A stretch of 64,000 bases of DNA from DASXMT01 sp963781305 (GTDB taxonomy: Bacteria; Actinomycetota; Acidimicrobiia; Acidimicrobiales; RAAP-2): positions 1,922,001-1,986,000 of the forward strand of contig CAWAFL010000011.1 in assembly GCA_963781305.1 (NCBI GenBank), in the 5' to 3' direction. Below the pieces are notes generated by a model. The model searched no databases. It was not told the DNA's origin and was given only the letters and a program-made list of their open reading frames with translations. The position numbers and the translations under genes were made by a program. This document shows, one piece after another, positions 34,592 to 43,732 of the stretch (position 1 is its first letter; each line of letters begins with the position of its first letter).

Positions 34592-36312
34592 GACGATGCC
34601 GCCGTCGTCGGACGATCGGCCCCGGCCGATTCGTCGCCCCGGGTTCCGCCGCCCTCGGTGATCAACAGCCACAGGGCGTCGAGATCCAGGTGGTCCTGGC
34701 ACAGGTTGGCCAACTGGTCGATCTGACCCTGTCGGGCGAGGGCGAACGACACGCCCGACGGGGCCCACCGCTTCCCTCGACGCTCGGCCACCGCGCCCAG
34801 CAGCGTCGCTCGGAACTCGTCCCCTTCGAACAGCCCGTGCAGGCTCGATCCGCACACGCCGTTCCTGTCGTCGATGATCCCCTCGGTCCGCTGCCCGCGG
34901 CCATCCCCCATCAGGAACCAGGGCACGGCAGACGGGCCGGCGTGCGTGCGTCCGTGATGGATCTCGTAGCCGGAGATGGCGATTGACGGCGTCTGACGCG
35001 GCGACCCCTCGAGCTCCCAGTCCGGCTGGAACGAGGTGCCGGCCCCGGTCGCACCCGGTACGCGTCCCGGAGAGGAGGGGTAGGGCCGCAGCAGCGACGA
35101 CTGTCGCCAGGTCGTCCGCCCTCGACGCTGCCGGGTGCGCTTGTCCACCAGGTAGACCGTGCGAAGATCCAACAGGCCGAGGCCGGAGACCACTCCGGTG
35201 CGGCTCTCGATCGATCCGGGATCTTCGATCAGCTCACCCAGCATCTGGTACCCACCACAGATGCCCAGGATCATCGGCGAATCGGCCCGGACGCCGCCGG
35301 CACCGTCGCCGCGGAGCTCGGATAGGGCCTCCTCGAAGCCTCGCGACCGCATCCAGGCCAGGTCATCCGCTGTCGTCTTGGACCCCGGCAGCACCACCAG
35401 GTCGGGCTGGCCCAACGAGTCCGGCGAGTCCACGAACCGCACCGACGCCCCCGGCTCCACGGCCAGCGCGTCGACATCGGTGAAGTTGGAGATATGGGGA
35501 AAGCGGATGACCACGATGTCGAGGGGATCCCGCTCAGTGCTCTCCGCCGACGGCCCAGACCCGGTTCCCCGTCGGGCTCCCTGGGTCAGGGACAGGGCCA
35601 GCGAGTCCTCGGCGTCGAGCGTCAATCCCTCGGCAAACGGGAGCACGCCCAGTGTCGGTCGGCCCGTCCGTCGCTCCAGGTCGGCCAGAGCGTCGCCCAG
35701 CAGGGCAGGGTCGCCGCGGAACTTGTTGATCACAAATCCTCGAACCCACCGTCGGAGCTCGTCCGGCAACAGGGCGACAGTCCCGTAGAGGGCGGCGAAC
35801 ACGCCTCCCCGGTCGATGTCGCCGACCACGATGGCCGGGATGCCCACCTTCGAGGCCAGCCCCAGGTTCACCAGGTCCCCCTCGAGCAGGTTGATCTCTG
35901 CCGGACTGCCGGCACCCTCGCACAAGATGACGTCGTAGCGGGAGCGGAGGTCGGCCAGCGCGTCGGTCACCACCCCCATCAGCTCGGGCTTGGCTGCGTG
36001 GTAGGCCACGGCGTCGAGCGTCTTCCAGGGCCGGCCCAGCACGACGACCTGGCTCGACCGGTCACTGGTCGGCTTGAGCAGTATCGGGTTCATGGCCACG
36101 TCCGGCTCCACCCCGGCCGCCATGGCCTGCATGGCCTGCGCCCTGCCGATCTCGTGGCCGTCGGGGGTGACGAACGAATTCAGAGCCATGTTCTGGGCCT
36201 TGAACGGCGCCACCCGGACTCCCTGACGGGCCAGCAACCGGCACAGGCCGGCGACGATCTGGCTCTTGCCCACATCGCTGGCCGTACCGCACACCATGAG
36301 CGCGCCCCTCAT
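34588..36312 (-). CDS. cobQ: Cobyric acid synthase CobQ/CbiP
   Basis: Glutamine-dependent amidation of side chains b, d, e and g of the corrin ring. The ATPase half carries CGTASDVGKS and the AGSPAEINL and GDIDRGGVFA segments; the glutaminase half has ICGGYQMLG with the nucleophile Cys and GYEIHHGRT. At 574 residues it is longer than usual because of an Arg/Pro-rich insert after LVDKRTRQ and a C-terminal tail. The ATG at 36312 is preferred to 36318 because GGAGG is then 7 bases away and the start overlaps the cobC stop as ATGA. Confidence 0.94.
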   Translation of the reverse strand: MRGALMVCGTASDVGKSQIVAGLCRLLARQGVRVAPFKAQNMALNSFVTPDGHEIGRAQAMQAMAAGVEPDVAMNPILLKPTSDRSSQVVVLGRPWKTLDAVAYHAAKPELMGVVTDALADLRSRYDVILCEGAGSPAEINLLEGDLVNLGLASKVGIPAIVVGDIDRGGVFAALYGTVALLPDELRRWVRGFVINKFRGDPALLGDALADLERRTGRPTLGVLPFAEGLTLDAEDSLALSLTQGARRGTGSGPSAESTERDPLDIVVIRFPHISNFTDVDALAVEPGASVRFVDSPDSLGQPDLVVLPGSKTTADDLAWMRSRGFEEALSELRGDGAGGVRADSPMILGICGGYQMLGELIEDPGSIESRTGVVSGLGLLDLRTVYLVDKRTRQRRGRTTWRQSSLLRPYPSSPGRVPGATGAGTSFQPDWELEGSPRQTPSIAISGYEIHHGRTHAGPSAVPWFLMGDGRGQRTEGIIDDRNGVCGSSLHGLFEGDEFRATLLGAVAERRGKRWAPSGVSFALARQGQIDQLANLCQDHLDLDALWLLITEGGGTRGDESAGADRPTTAASS

Positions 36313-37334
36313 GTCCATACCTCCAGGAGTGCCGTGGACAGTCGCATCAGCCCCGCAGGATCGGGAACGGCGATTCGGACCGAGTCGGGCAAGCCGAAGT
36401 TGGTGCAGTCCCTCACCAGCACGCCCCTGCTGGCCAGGGCGTCACGCAGGCCCGTGGCCCCATCGACCAGGATGAAGTTCGCCGCGCTGGGGCGGGGCCG
36501 GAGCCGGTACGCGCCCAACAGGTCGGAGAGCTCCCGGCGGACGGCGGAGGTGGACGCGGCCCAGCCGGCAAGGTCGGCTCCGGCCAGGAGATCGGGCAGG
36601 ACGGCCAGCGCCAGCGCATTGACGGACCATCGAGGCTGGCGGGCCCGCAACCGGCGGACGATATCGACGTTTCCTGCCGGGGCCAGGACGTAGCCGAGCC
36701 GAAGTCCGGGACAGGCGAACAACTTGGTCAGCGAACCCACCACCAGCGAACCACCCTGGTCGGCATCGCCCCGTGTCCACCGTCCGGTGGCCAGCGGATA
36801 GAACGCCTCGTCCCACACGTCGGCGCGGTCACCGGGCCCGGCCAGCGCTCCGGTCGGGTTGTGCGGATCGGAACGGAACCGCGCCCCGGCCGGGTCGAGG
36901 TGGGAGAGGTGGCGCCGGTAGAGCGAGAAATCGGGCTCGTCGACCCAGCCGCGACCGACCTCGGACGCCACCAGGGCGATGGCTTCGGACCCCCCGTTGG
37001 TCAACAGCAGGCGGCCTGGCTCGACGCCCATGGCCTCGGCCAGCGACCCGGTGGCCATACTCACGTCCCTCTGGGCCGGGTAGCGCGCCAGGGCGTCGAG
37101 GTGGGACCCGGCCACTGCGGCCACGCTCGGGGCGAACGGGTTCATGCTGACAGACAGGTCGAGCAGAGTGGACACCTCCACCCCCAGGACCGCAGCCACC
37201 GCGCCGGCGTCGTCACCATGAGGACCAGGGGCGGGAACCAGCGACTTCACCAGCATGGCGTCGTCCCGATCTTCGGTCTCCGTCACCGCCTCGACCGCTG
37301 TCTCGGCCGCTGTCTCAATCGCTGTAGGGGTCAT
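36309..37334 (-). CDS. CobC-like threonine-phosphate decarboxylase (PLP enzyme)
   Basis: A fold-type I PLP enzyme of 341 residues. The aldimine lysine is in SLTKLFACPGLRLGY and the cofactor-binding DPHNPTG is present. In cobalamin operons this HisC-like enzyme decarboxylates threonine phosphate to the aminopropanol linker, and it lies between cbiB, which attaches that linker, and cobQ. The ATG overlaps the cbiB stop (ATGA). The first 30 residues are Thr/Glu-rich and extra. Naming differs between species (CobC or CobD), so no symbol is assigned. Confidence 0.88.
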   Translation of the reverse strand: MTPTAIETAAETAVEAVTETEDRDDAMLVKSLVPAPGPHGDDAGAVAAVLGVEVSTLLDLSVSMNPFAPSVAAVAGSHLDALARYPAQRDVSMATGSLAEAMGVEPGRLLLTNGGSEAIALVASEVGRGWVDEPDFSLYRRHLSHLDPAGARFRSDPHNPTGALAGPGDRADVWDEAFYPLATGRWTRGDADQGGSLVVGSLTKLFACPGLRLGYVLAPAGNVDIVRRLRARQPRWSVNALALAVLPDLLAGADLAGWAASTSAVRRELSDLLGAYRLRPRPSAANFILVDGATGLRDALASRGVLVRDCTNFGLPDSVRIAVPDPAGLMRLSTALLEVWT

Positions 37335-38368
37335 GGCTTCCTTTGGCTGCGTCGTCGCTGGCTGCGTCGTGGCGTTTGGCTGGGTCGTGGCCTTTCGCTG
37401 GGTTGCTGGCGCAGTCGACGACCAGTGTGCCCGGGGTGCACACCGAACACCCTGGCACCCAGCGCCGGCGCCGCCAGCAACAGGCCCAGAGCCACGGTGA
37501 TATCCCGGCTTAACCGGACGACACGGTCGATATCCTCTGCCTCTGCCGGCCGACCGTTCCCCAGGTGCGGCTGTTCCTGAATCCGGTCGCCGTACCGGTT
37601 CGTACCGCCCAGTCGAAGGCCTAGGGCGGCGGCGAAGGCGGCCTCGGAGACACCGGCATTGGGCGAGGGATGGTGGGGCGCGTCCCGCCGGACGGCGCGC
37701 CAGATGTCGAGGGCCCGGGCCGGACGAACCAGGGCCACCAACACTGCCGTGATGCGAGCGGCCGGCCAGGCCAGCACGTCGTCTGCTCGAGCGGCAGCCC
37801 AACCGAAGCGACCGTACCGATCGTTCCGGTAACCCACCATGGCGTCGAGTGTGTTTGCCGCCCGATGCACCAGCGCTCCGGTCGCACCGCCCAGGGATCC
37901 CCACAGGGCCGGGGCCACGATGGCATCGGCGCTGTTCTCGGCCACCGACTCCACGACGGCCCGCACGATCTCCTTCTCCTCGAGCCCGTGCCGGTCTCGA
38001 GCCACCAGGGCGGATAGCCCGTCGCGTGCAGCGGCCAGGTCCTCCCGGGCGATGGCGGAGCCGACGGTCACCGCCGCATCGCCCAGGGCACGCCCGGCAA
38101 CCGACATGGCCGTGGCCGTGGCCGTGGCCGCGGCGGCTGGCAGGACCCCGTCGAGGAGGAAGCCAGCAGCCCCCGCCGCCCCCAGCCCGACGGTGGCATA
38201 GGCCACTCCACGAACCCGGTCATCTCGCCACCACCGCTGGTCGAGCCAGGCCATCCCCTGTCCGAACCGGGCCACCGGGTGCACGATTGCCGGCGGCTCA
38301 CCCATGAGCCGGTCGACCATCAAACCGACGGCCGTCCCCAACATGCGCTGCCGCAGCCCGTTCACCAT
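37331..38368 (-). CDS. cbiB: Adenosylcobinamide-phosphate synthase CbiB
   Basis: Membrane enzyme (CobD in aerobic nomenclature) that attaches aminopropanol phosphate to cobyric acid. Typical blocks are GEPPAIVHPVARFG, REDLAAARDGLSALVARD, VESVAENSADAIVAP and HRAANTLDAMVGYRNDRYGRFGWAAARADDVLA. The last 25 residues are Arg/Gln/Ser-rich and written by imperfect short repeats at 37342-37405. An alternative GTG start at 38365 overlaps the cobS stop as GTGA and is equally plausible. Confidence 0.93.
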   Translation of the reverse strand: MVNGLRQRMLGTAVGLMVDRLMGEPPAIVHPVARFGQGMAWLDQRWWRDDRVRGVAYATVGLGAAGAAGFLLDGVLPAAAATATATAMSVAGRALGDAAVTVGSAIAREDLAAARDGLSALVARDRHGLEEKEIVRAVVESVAENSADAIVAPALWGSLGGATGALVHRAANTLDAMVGYRNDRYGRFGWAAARADDVLAWPAARITAVLVALVRPARALDIWRAVRRDAPHHPSPNAGVSEAAFAAALGLRLGGTNRYGDRIQEQPHLGNGRPAEAEDIDRVVRLSRDITVALGLLLAAPALGARVFGVHPGHTGRRLRQQPSERPRPSQTPRRSQRRRSQRKP

Positions 38369-39117
38369 CGTGCCGCCGCTACGACCAGGGCCAGGGTCTC
38401 GGCCACGATGCCGGCCGCACCCAGGACATCGCCGGTGAAGCCGCCGATCCGGCGCCGAGCGAACCAGACCACCAGTGTGGCCGCGGCCACCTCGACCAGC
38501 ACCGTTACCGCACCGCCGATGGGACGCCAGGCGATGCAGAACCCGAGGGCCACGATCACCCCGAGCGACCCCACGAGCACGCTGTTTCTCCGGGCCCGGC
38601 CGGACCGGCGCTTGCTGGGGTCATTTCCCGGATCGGGCTCGATGAAGGCGGAGGCCAGGCCGCCCTCGGGGCGGGCGTACGGGACGGTGGTGGCCACCAC
38701 GGCCATGATCGTCCGCGACCCGGCCCAGATGCCCACCAGCAGCACGATCGACGGCTTGATGGCCACCAATCCCACCCACCGCAACAGCAGCACGGCCACA
38801 GCCGAGGCGATGCCGAACGCTCCCGACGTCGACTCCTTCATGACCGCCAACCGCCGCTCGTGCGAGAGGTGCGGCGGCAACAGCCCGTCGGCGGAATCGA
38901 CCAGACCGTCGACGTGCAACATCCCGGTGAGCCCGAGATCGGCCGCGACGACCAGGGCCGCCGCCACACCCGGGGGCCACGCCTTGGCCAGCCCCCACCA
39001 CAGCAGGCCCAACAATGCGCCGATGGCTCCGCCGACGAGCGGAAACCACACCAGCGATGAGGGCTGCGGCACCCGCGCCTTGCCGAGAGGCGTTAGGAAC
39101 GCCACCGCCCCACGCAT
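38362..39117 (-). CDS. cobS: Adenosylcobinamide-GDP ribazoletransferase CobS
   Basis: Polytopic membrane enzyme that joins the lower ligand riboside to adenosylcobinamide-GDP. The catalytic motif HVDGLVDSADGL lies at about residues 68-79, preceded by the family opening FLTPLGKARVP and FPLVGGAIGALLG. At least five hydrophobic helices are visible in 251 residues. It lies 2 bp after cobU and overlaps cbiB. Confidence 0.93.
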   Translation of the reverse strand: MRGAVAFLTPLGKARVPQPSSLVWFPLVGGAIGALLGLLWWGLAKAWPPGVAAALVVAADLGLTGMLHVDGLVDSADGLLPPHLSHERRLAVMKESTSGAFGIASAVAVLLLRWVGLVAIKPSIVLLVGIWAGSRTIMAVVATTVPYARPEGGLASAFIEPDPGNDPSKRRSGRARRNSVLVGSLGVIVALGFCIAWRPIGGAVTVLVEVAAATLVVWFARRRIGGFTGDVLGAAGIVAETLALVVAAARW

Positions 39118-39119
39118 GC

Positions 39120-39683
39120 TCAGCGCCCTCTGCCTAAGGCCAGAACCCGCCCCGCCACCACGAGCAGCACCTCATCGCAGACGGCGGCAAGGCGCTGGTT
39201 GGCCAGTCCGAGGGCGTCGGCGAAGGCCACCCCGATCGATGTCGGAGGGTGCACGCCCAACCCAACCTCCTCGCTGACGACGACGGTGAGGTCGTTGTTG
39301 GTGTCGACCCGCGCCCGAAGGTCCGCGCACAGTCGCTCGTGATCGACCCGGAAGCCGTCCAGTCCCGCCACCCATGCACCCAACGAGTCGATGAGGACCG
39401 TACCGGCGAGGGTCCCGGTGGCCGCGCCCAGGTCACGACCCGGGCCGAGCTCCATCGTCTCCCAGCGAGCGGGACGACGGATGCGGTGGGCCCGCACCCT
39501 GGCGTCCCAGAGGGGGTCCCCAGCGCCCGTCGGGAAGGCCCCGGTGGCCACGTAGGTGACGGACCCGTCCGAACCGGCGCGCTCGCCGGCCAGCCCCTCA
39601 GCCACCTCTGATTTCCCCGACCGGGTACCGCCGAGCACCAGTGTCAGCGTTCCCTGTCCTCCAGCCCTCGTTGCCACGTCCAC
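39120..39683 (-). CDS. cobU: Adenosylcobinamide kinase / guanylyltransferase CobU
   Basis: CobU phosphorylates and then guanylylates adenosylcobinamide. The P-loop GGTRSGKS (18-25), YVATGAFP, WETME and VSEEVGLGVHP motifs are present. The start is uncertain: GTGs at 39710, 39683 and 39677 are all in frame. The first lies within a hairpin; 39683 and 39677 follow an AGGAAGGA site and are more likely. It is the first gene after the B12 riboswitch. Confidence 0.92.
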   Translation of the reverse strand: MDVATRAGGQGTLTLVLGGTRSGKSEVAEGLAGERAGSDGSVTYVATGAFPTGAGDPLWDARVRAHRIRRPARWETMELGPGRDLGAATGTLAGTVLIDSLGAWVAGLDGFRVDHERLCADLRARVDTNNDLTVVVSEEVGLGVHPPTSIGVAFADALGLANQRLAAVCDEVLLVVAGRVLALGRGR

Positions 39684-39693
39684 GCGTCCTTCC

Positions 39694-39709
39694 TGCCCTC
39701 GAGAGGGCA
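39694..39709 (-). promoter_or_regulatory. Hairpin between the riboswitch and cobU, candidate expression platform
   Basis: TGCCCTC (39694-39700) and GAGGGCA (39703-39709) pair around two bases, just upstream of the AGGAAGGA ribosome site. It might alternate with riboswitch pairing to hide or expose that site. Confidence 0.4.
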
Positions 39710-39729
39710 CGCACCCTCACCGGGGCGGG

Positions 39730-39872
39730 GAAACAGGTCTCCTGGCTCTCGGATCACCACTTCCCTCGGCCTTCCCGTCCGTTTCCGGACCGTGGCCATC
39801 GGTGAGGGTCGTTCCCCGATCACAGTTGCGGGACAGCCCCGGACTCTCACCGGGTTCCCTGTGTTCCGAGCG
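39730..39872 (-). ncRNA. Cobalamin riboswitch
   Basis: On the minus strand the leader reads GGTGAGAGTCCGGGGC, then CTGTCCCGCAACTGTGATC, and ends with the B12 box GAGCCAGGAGACCTG (39748-39734), the conserved order of an AdoCbl-type riboswitch. It should reduce expression of the cobU-cobS-cbiB-cobC-cobQ-cobN-chlID arm when cobalamin is plentiful. It points away from cobO, so the plus-strand arm has no visible copy. Confidence 0.95.
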
Positions 39873-39990
39873 CCGAGCCTATACGGTGGCCGCCGCCGGG
39901 TCCCTGGCCTGGCCTCTCGTGTAAGAACAGCAGGGGCACCGGCGGAGGCTCAGGCGTGCGCCGTTGGCTCCGAGCGGTACCGTGACGGTC

Positions 39991-40515
39991 ATGGCACGCG
40001 CTGAGTCCATCGTCCTGATCAACACCGGTTACGGCAAGGGCAAGTCGTCCGCTGCCTTTGGCGTCATGGGCCGGGGCTGGGCTCGGGGCTGGCGGGTGGG
40101 CGTGGTCCAGTTCATCAAGAGCGGCAAGTGGAAGACGGGCGAGCGAAAGCTGGCCGACCATTTGAACATCGAGTGGCACACCCTGGGAGACGGCTTCACG
40201 TGGGAGTCCGAGGATCTCGATGAGACGGCGGCCAAGGGTCGTCATGCCTGGGATGTGACCCAGGAGAAACTGGCGTCGGGCAATTACGACCTCTTGATCC
40301 TGGACGAACTGACCTACGCGGTGAAGTACGGCTGGGTGGGGGTGGATGAGGTGGTCGAAGCGGTGGTGGGACGGTCGCCGAAGACCAACGTGGTCATCAC
40401 CGGGAGGGATGCGCCGCCCGAGCTCATCGAGGTGGCCGACACGGTGACCGAGATGCGCAAGGTCAAACATGCGTTCGACCAGGGCATCAAAGCGAAGAAG
40501 GGAATCGAGTTCTGA
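39991..40515 (+). CDS. cobO: Corrinoid adenosyltransferase CobO (CobA/BtuR type)
   Basis: Transfers the adenosyl group of ATP to Co(I) corrinoids. The P-loop variant NTGYGKGKSSAAFG is characteristic, followed by VGVVQFIKSGKW, LLILDELTYAVKYGW and VITGRDAPPELIEVADTVTEMR. The ATG at 39991 gives 174 residues. It is the first gene of the plus-strand arm, 31 bp before cbiA. Confidence 0.95.
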   Translation: MARAESIVLINTGYGKGKSSAAFGVMGRGWARGWRVGVVQFIKSGKWKTGERKLADHLNIEWHTLGDGFTWESEDLDETAAKGRHAWDVTQEKLASGNYDLLILDELTYAVKYGWVGVDEVVEAVVGRSPKTNVVITGRDAPPELIEVADTVTEMRKVKHAFDQGIKAKKGIEF

Positions 40516-40546
40516 TTCGCCCAGCACCGCTCCGGATCCCCCACCG

Positions 40547-42076
40547 ATGAGCTCTCCCATGCCTCCTCGGTTGGTCGTGGCCGGCACCCACTCGGGGGTG
40601 GGCAAGACGACCATCGCCACCGGTCTCATGGCCGCACTGCGGAAGCGGGGCCATCGGGTCGCCTCGGCCAAGGTCGGCCCCGACTTCATCGATCCCGGCT
40701 ACCACTCGGTGGCGACCGGCCGGCCTGCTCAAAACCTCGACAGCTGGATCTGTGGGGCCGACGCCATGGCCCCCCTGGCCGCCAAGGCCGCCGCCGGCTC
40801 CGACCTTTTGGTGGTCGAAGGGGTGATGGGGCTGTTCGATGGCGCGTCCTGGTCGCCGGGAGCCCCCTCCCGCTCCGGTGGGCCCGGCTCGGGAGCCACT
40901 CCCGGCTCGGATGCCACTCCCGGCTCGGATGCCGACCTTTCCACCTGCGGGGGAATGGCGAGCACCACCCGCGGGGGCACGGCAAGCACGGCGGAGATGA
41001 CCGTTCTGCTGCACGCGCCAACGATCCTGGTGGTCGACGCATCGGCCATGAGCACGTCGGTCGCCGCTCTGGTTCACGGATATCACACCTTCGATCCGGA
41101 CGTCTCCCTGTCCGGGGTCATCCTCAACCAGGTGGGAAGCCCCCATCACGAGTTGTTGTTGCGCGAGGCCCTCGCTCCGCTCATCGAGCACGGGGTTCCG
41201 GTGCTCGGGGCGCTCCACCGCGACGACGCCCTCACCTGGCGGGACCGCCACCTGGGATTGGTGCCGGTCGTCGAGCGCCCCACCGAGGTGGCCGAGGCAG
41301 TCGACCGACTGGCCGATGCCATTGCCAGAGCGGTCGACCTCGACGCCGTTGTCTCGGTGGCGCAGTCAGCCCCGAAGATGTCCGTCGACAGCATCAGGCA
41401 ATTGACCGAGACGCGCCCGATGGTGCCCCCCGGCGGGTCCGTTCGCATCGCCGTTCCCGGGGGCCGAGCGTTCAGCTTTGCCTACCCCGACAACGTGGCT
41501 CGGCTGGTCGAAGCCGGTGCTGAGATCGTTGCCTTCGACCCGCTGGTGGACCCCGCCCTCCCCGACGGCACCGACGGCCTCTACGCCGGCGGCGGGTTCC
41601 CAGAGGTCTACGCCGAGGCCTTGTCGTCCAACCGGCCGCTGCTGGCCGACGTCCGTCGGCGGATCGAGCAGGGCTTGGTGGCCTGGGCCGAGTGCGGTGG
41701 TCTCCTGTGGCTGTGCCGGTCTCTCGACGGCCACAAGCTGTGTGGCGCCATCGAGGCCGACGGGGCGATGACCGGCAGGCTCTCCCTCGGCTACCGCGTG
41801 GCGACGGCCAGGTCCGAGACCCCCGTTGCCGCCCGCGGTGCCGCGCTCCGAGGTCACGAATTCCACTATTCGACCGTCGATCCAGGAGGGTCGGCGCTCG
41901 ACCTGGAAGGACGTACCGGTTCCGCCAGTGCCGGCTTCTCGACCCCGACCCTTCTGGCCTCCTACCTCCACCTCCACCTGGGCGCCGACCCGGGGCCGGC
42001 AGAGCGTTTCGTGGCCACCGCTCTCGCCCAGGTCCAAGGGCGGCACGGCACGGCCGGTAGCATGATCCGGCCATGA
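40547..42076 (+). CDS. cbiA: Cobyrinate / hydrogenobyrinate a,c-diamide synthase CbiA/CobB
   Basis: Glutamine-dependent amidation of side chains a and c. The ATPase motif GTHSGVGKTT (13-22) and the KVGPDFIDPGYH block are at the N-terminus; the glutaminase half has ECGGLLWLC with the nucleophile Cys and GHEFHYS. A Gly/Ser/Thr-rich insert of about 45 residues after GLFDGA includes an 18 bp tandem repeat, making the protein (509 residues) longer than usual. Its stop overlaps the cobI ATG. Confidence 0.93.
   Translation: MSSPMPPRLVVAGTHSGVGKTTIATGLMAALRKRGHRVASAKVGPDFIDPGYHSVATGRPAQNLDSWICGADAMAPLAAKAAAGSDLLVVEGVMGLFDGASWSPGAPSRSGGPGSGATPGSDATPGSDADLSTCGGMASTTRGGTASTAEMTVLLHAPTILVVDASAMSTSVAALVHGYHTFDPDVSLSGVILNQVGSPHHELLLREALAPLIEHGVPVLGALHRDDALTWRDRHLGLVPVVERPTEVAEAVDRLADAIARAVDLDAVVSVAQSAPKMSVDSIRQLTETRPMVPPGGSVRIAVPGGRAFSFAYPDNVARLVEAGAEIVAFDPLVDPALPDGTDGLYAGGGFPEVYAEALSSNRPLLADVRRRIEQGLVAWAECGGLLWLCRSLDGHKLCGAIEADGAMTGRLSLGYRVATARSETPVAARGAALRGHEFHYSTVDPGGSALDLEGRTGSASAGFSTPTLLASYLHLHLGADPGPAERFVATALAQVQGRHGTAGSMIRP
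40884..40933. repeat. 18 bp x 2.8 tandem repeat inside cbiA
   Basis: Units of CCGGCTCGGATGCCACTC type begin at 40884, 40902 and 40920 (the third incomplete). They encode a SGATPGSDATPGSDAD linker. Confidence 0.92.
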
Positions 42077-42840
42077 CCGCAGACCCCGCCCGTCCCAACC
42101 AGGGCCAACTCGTCGGGGTGGGCGTCGGCCCGGGTGACCCCGGCCTGGTGACACGGCTGGCCGTCTCCACCCTCGAAGGGGCTGACCGGGTGACCGCCCC
42201 CACGACCTCGCCCGACGCTGTCGGTCGGGCCGAGGCGATCGTCCGCCAGATCCTTCCCGAGCTCCGGATCGACCGGCTTCCCTTCGACATGACCGCCGAT
42301 CGCGCCCCGGGTGGCCGGGACGCCCGGGTGGCGTCGCACGGCGCGGCGGCGGCAACCCTCGCACCGTGGTTGGCCCAAGGGCAGAGTGTGGCGTTCGTGA
42401 CCTTGGGTGACCCCAACGTCTACAGCACATTTCCCTCCTTGGCCGAAGAAGTACGTCAACTGCTCCCCGAGGTCTCCGTGTCCACGGTGCCCGGGATCAC
42501 CGCATTTCAGGCGCTGGCCGGACGTTCGGGCACCGTGCTCCTCGACGGCACCGAGACCCTGTCGCTGGTGACCGCGCTCGATGGCGTGGAGCACGTGGCC
42601 GACGCCCTGGCCGACCCGGAGCGCGCCGTCGTGATCTACAAGGGAGGTCGATACCTTCCTGCCATCGCCGCCCTCCTGGCCGACCATGGCCGGCTCGAGG
42701 GCGCGGTGTACGGCGAGCTCCTGGGCCTCCCTGGGGAGCAGATTGGTCGGGTGGCCTCGGCAGGCGACCAACCAGCCAGCTATCTCGCCACCGTCATCGT
42801 TCCCCCAGCCGGGACGGCCAACGGGAGTCAGCGACCATGA
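42073..42840 (+). CDS. cobI: Precorrin-2 C20-methyltransferase CobI/CbiL
   Basis: SAM-dependent tetrapyrrole methylase of 255 residues. LVGVGVGPGDPGLVTRLA, VTLGDPNVYSTF and STVPGITAFQALA are the usual methylase blocks, and the GDPNVYST form is that of C20 methyltransferases. ATGA overlaps link it to cbiA and cobM. Confidence 0.93.
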   Translation: MTADPARPNQGQLVGVGVGPGDPGLVTRLAVSTLEGADRVTAPTTSPDAVGRAEAIVRQILPELRIDRLPFDMTADRAPGGRDARVASHGAAAATLAPWLAQGQSVAFVTLGDPNVYSTFPSLAEEVRQLLPEVSVSTVPGITAFQALAGRSGTVLLDGTETLSLVTALDGVEHVADALADPERAVVIYKGGRYLPAIAALLADHGRLEGAVYGELLGLPGEQIGRVASAGDQPASYLATVIVPPAGTANGSQRP

Positions 42841-43727
42841 GTGGCCTGATCAGCTTCATCGGCGCCGGGCCCGGGGCCGCCGATCTCATCACCCTCCGGG
42901 GCGCCGATCGACTCCGAACCGCCGACGTGGTCATCTGGGCCTCGTCCCTGGTCCCCGAAGAGGTGCTCACCCACGCCGGTCCCACCGCCTCGATTCACGA
43001 TTCGGCCACCATGACCCTGGAGGACGTGCTCTCGGTCTACGAGGACCACCCCGATGCCGCCATCGTGCGCCTGCACTCCGGCGATCCAGCCATCTACGGC
43101 GCCATCCAGGAGCAGCTCGATTGGTGCATCGCCCGCGAGCGCTCGTTCGAGATCGTCCCCGGCGTGAGCTCGTTGGCCGCGGCCGCTGCCGTCGTCCAGC
43201 GCGAGCTCACCATCCCCCAGGTGGCCCAGAGCGTGGTCATCACCCGATTGGCCAGCCGTACCTCGATGTCCATGCCCGAGCGGGAGTCGTTGCCGGCGTT
43301 CGCAGCCACAGGGTGCACGCTGGCGGTGTTCTTGTCGGCCGCTCGACCCGCCGCCCTACAGGAGGAGCTGTTGGGCCCGGCGAGCGCCTATGGGCCCGAC
43401 ACGCCGGCGGCCATCGTCGTCCGAGCCAGCTGGCCGGACGAACAGGTCGTGCGCACCACCATCGGGAACCTGGCCGACGCCCTGGTCGACACCGGAGCGA
43501 CCACCACCGTGCTGGTCCTCGTCGGACCGGCTCTGGCCGGCGCGGCCCCCCGCAGTCACCTCTACTCACCGACGTTCGCCCATAAGTTCCGCAAGCGTTC
43601 CCGCGCCGGGACAACGACAGGGCGAGCGGCGGGAACACGCCGCGACGCCCAGGACATCACCGAGGGCCGCAACATCCTGGGCTCTGCGGGCGAATCGCCG
43701 CGTTCGGCCGCGCCCGGACCGGGCTAA
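42837..43727 (+). CDS. cobM: Precorrin-4 C11-methyltransferase CobM/CbiF
   Basis: SAM-dependent methylase; FIGAGPGAADLITLRGADRL, RLHSGDPAIYGAIQEQ, IVPGVSSLAAAAA and the CobM-type TRLASRTSMSMPERESL are present. The 296 residues include a basic C-terminal tail of about 45 residues beyond the usual end. It overlaps cobI by ATGA and ends 5 bp before cbiD. Confidence 0.94.
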   Translation: MSGLISFIGAGPGAADLITLRGADRLRTADVVIWASSLVPEEVLTHAGPTASIHDSATMTLEDVLSVYEDHPDAAIVRLHSGDPAIYGAIQEQLDWCIARERSFEIVPGVSSLAAAAAVVQRELTIPQVAQSVVITRLASRTSMSMPERESLPAFAATGCTLAVFLSAARPAALQEELLGPASAYGPDTPAAIVVRASWPDEQVVRTTIGNLADALVDTGATTTVLVLVGPALAGAAPRSHLYSPTFAHKFRKRSRAGTTTGRAAGTRRDAQDITEGRNILGSAGESPRSAAPGPG

Positions 43728-43732
43728 GAGCG

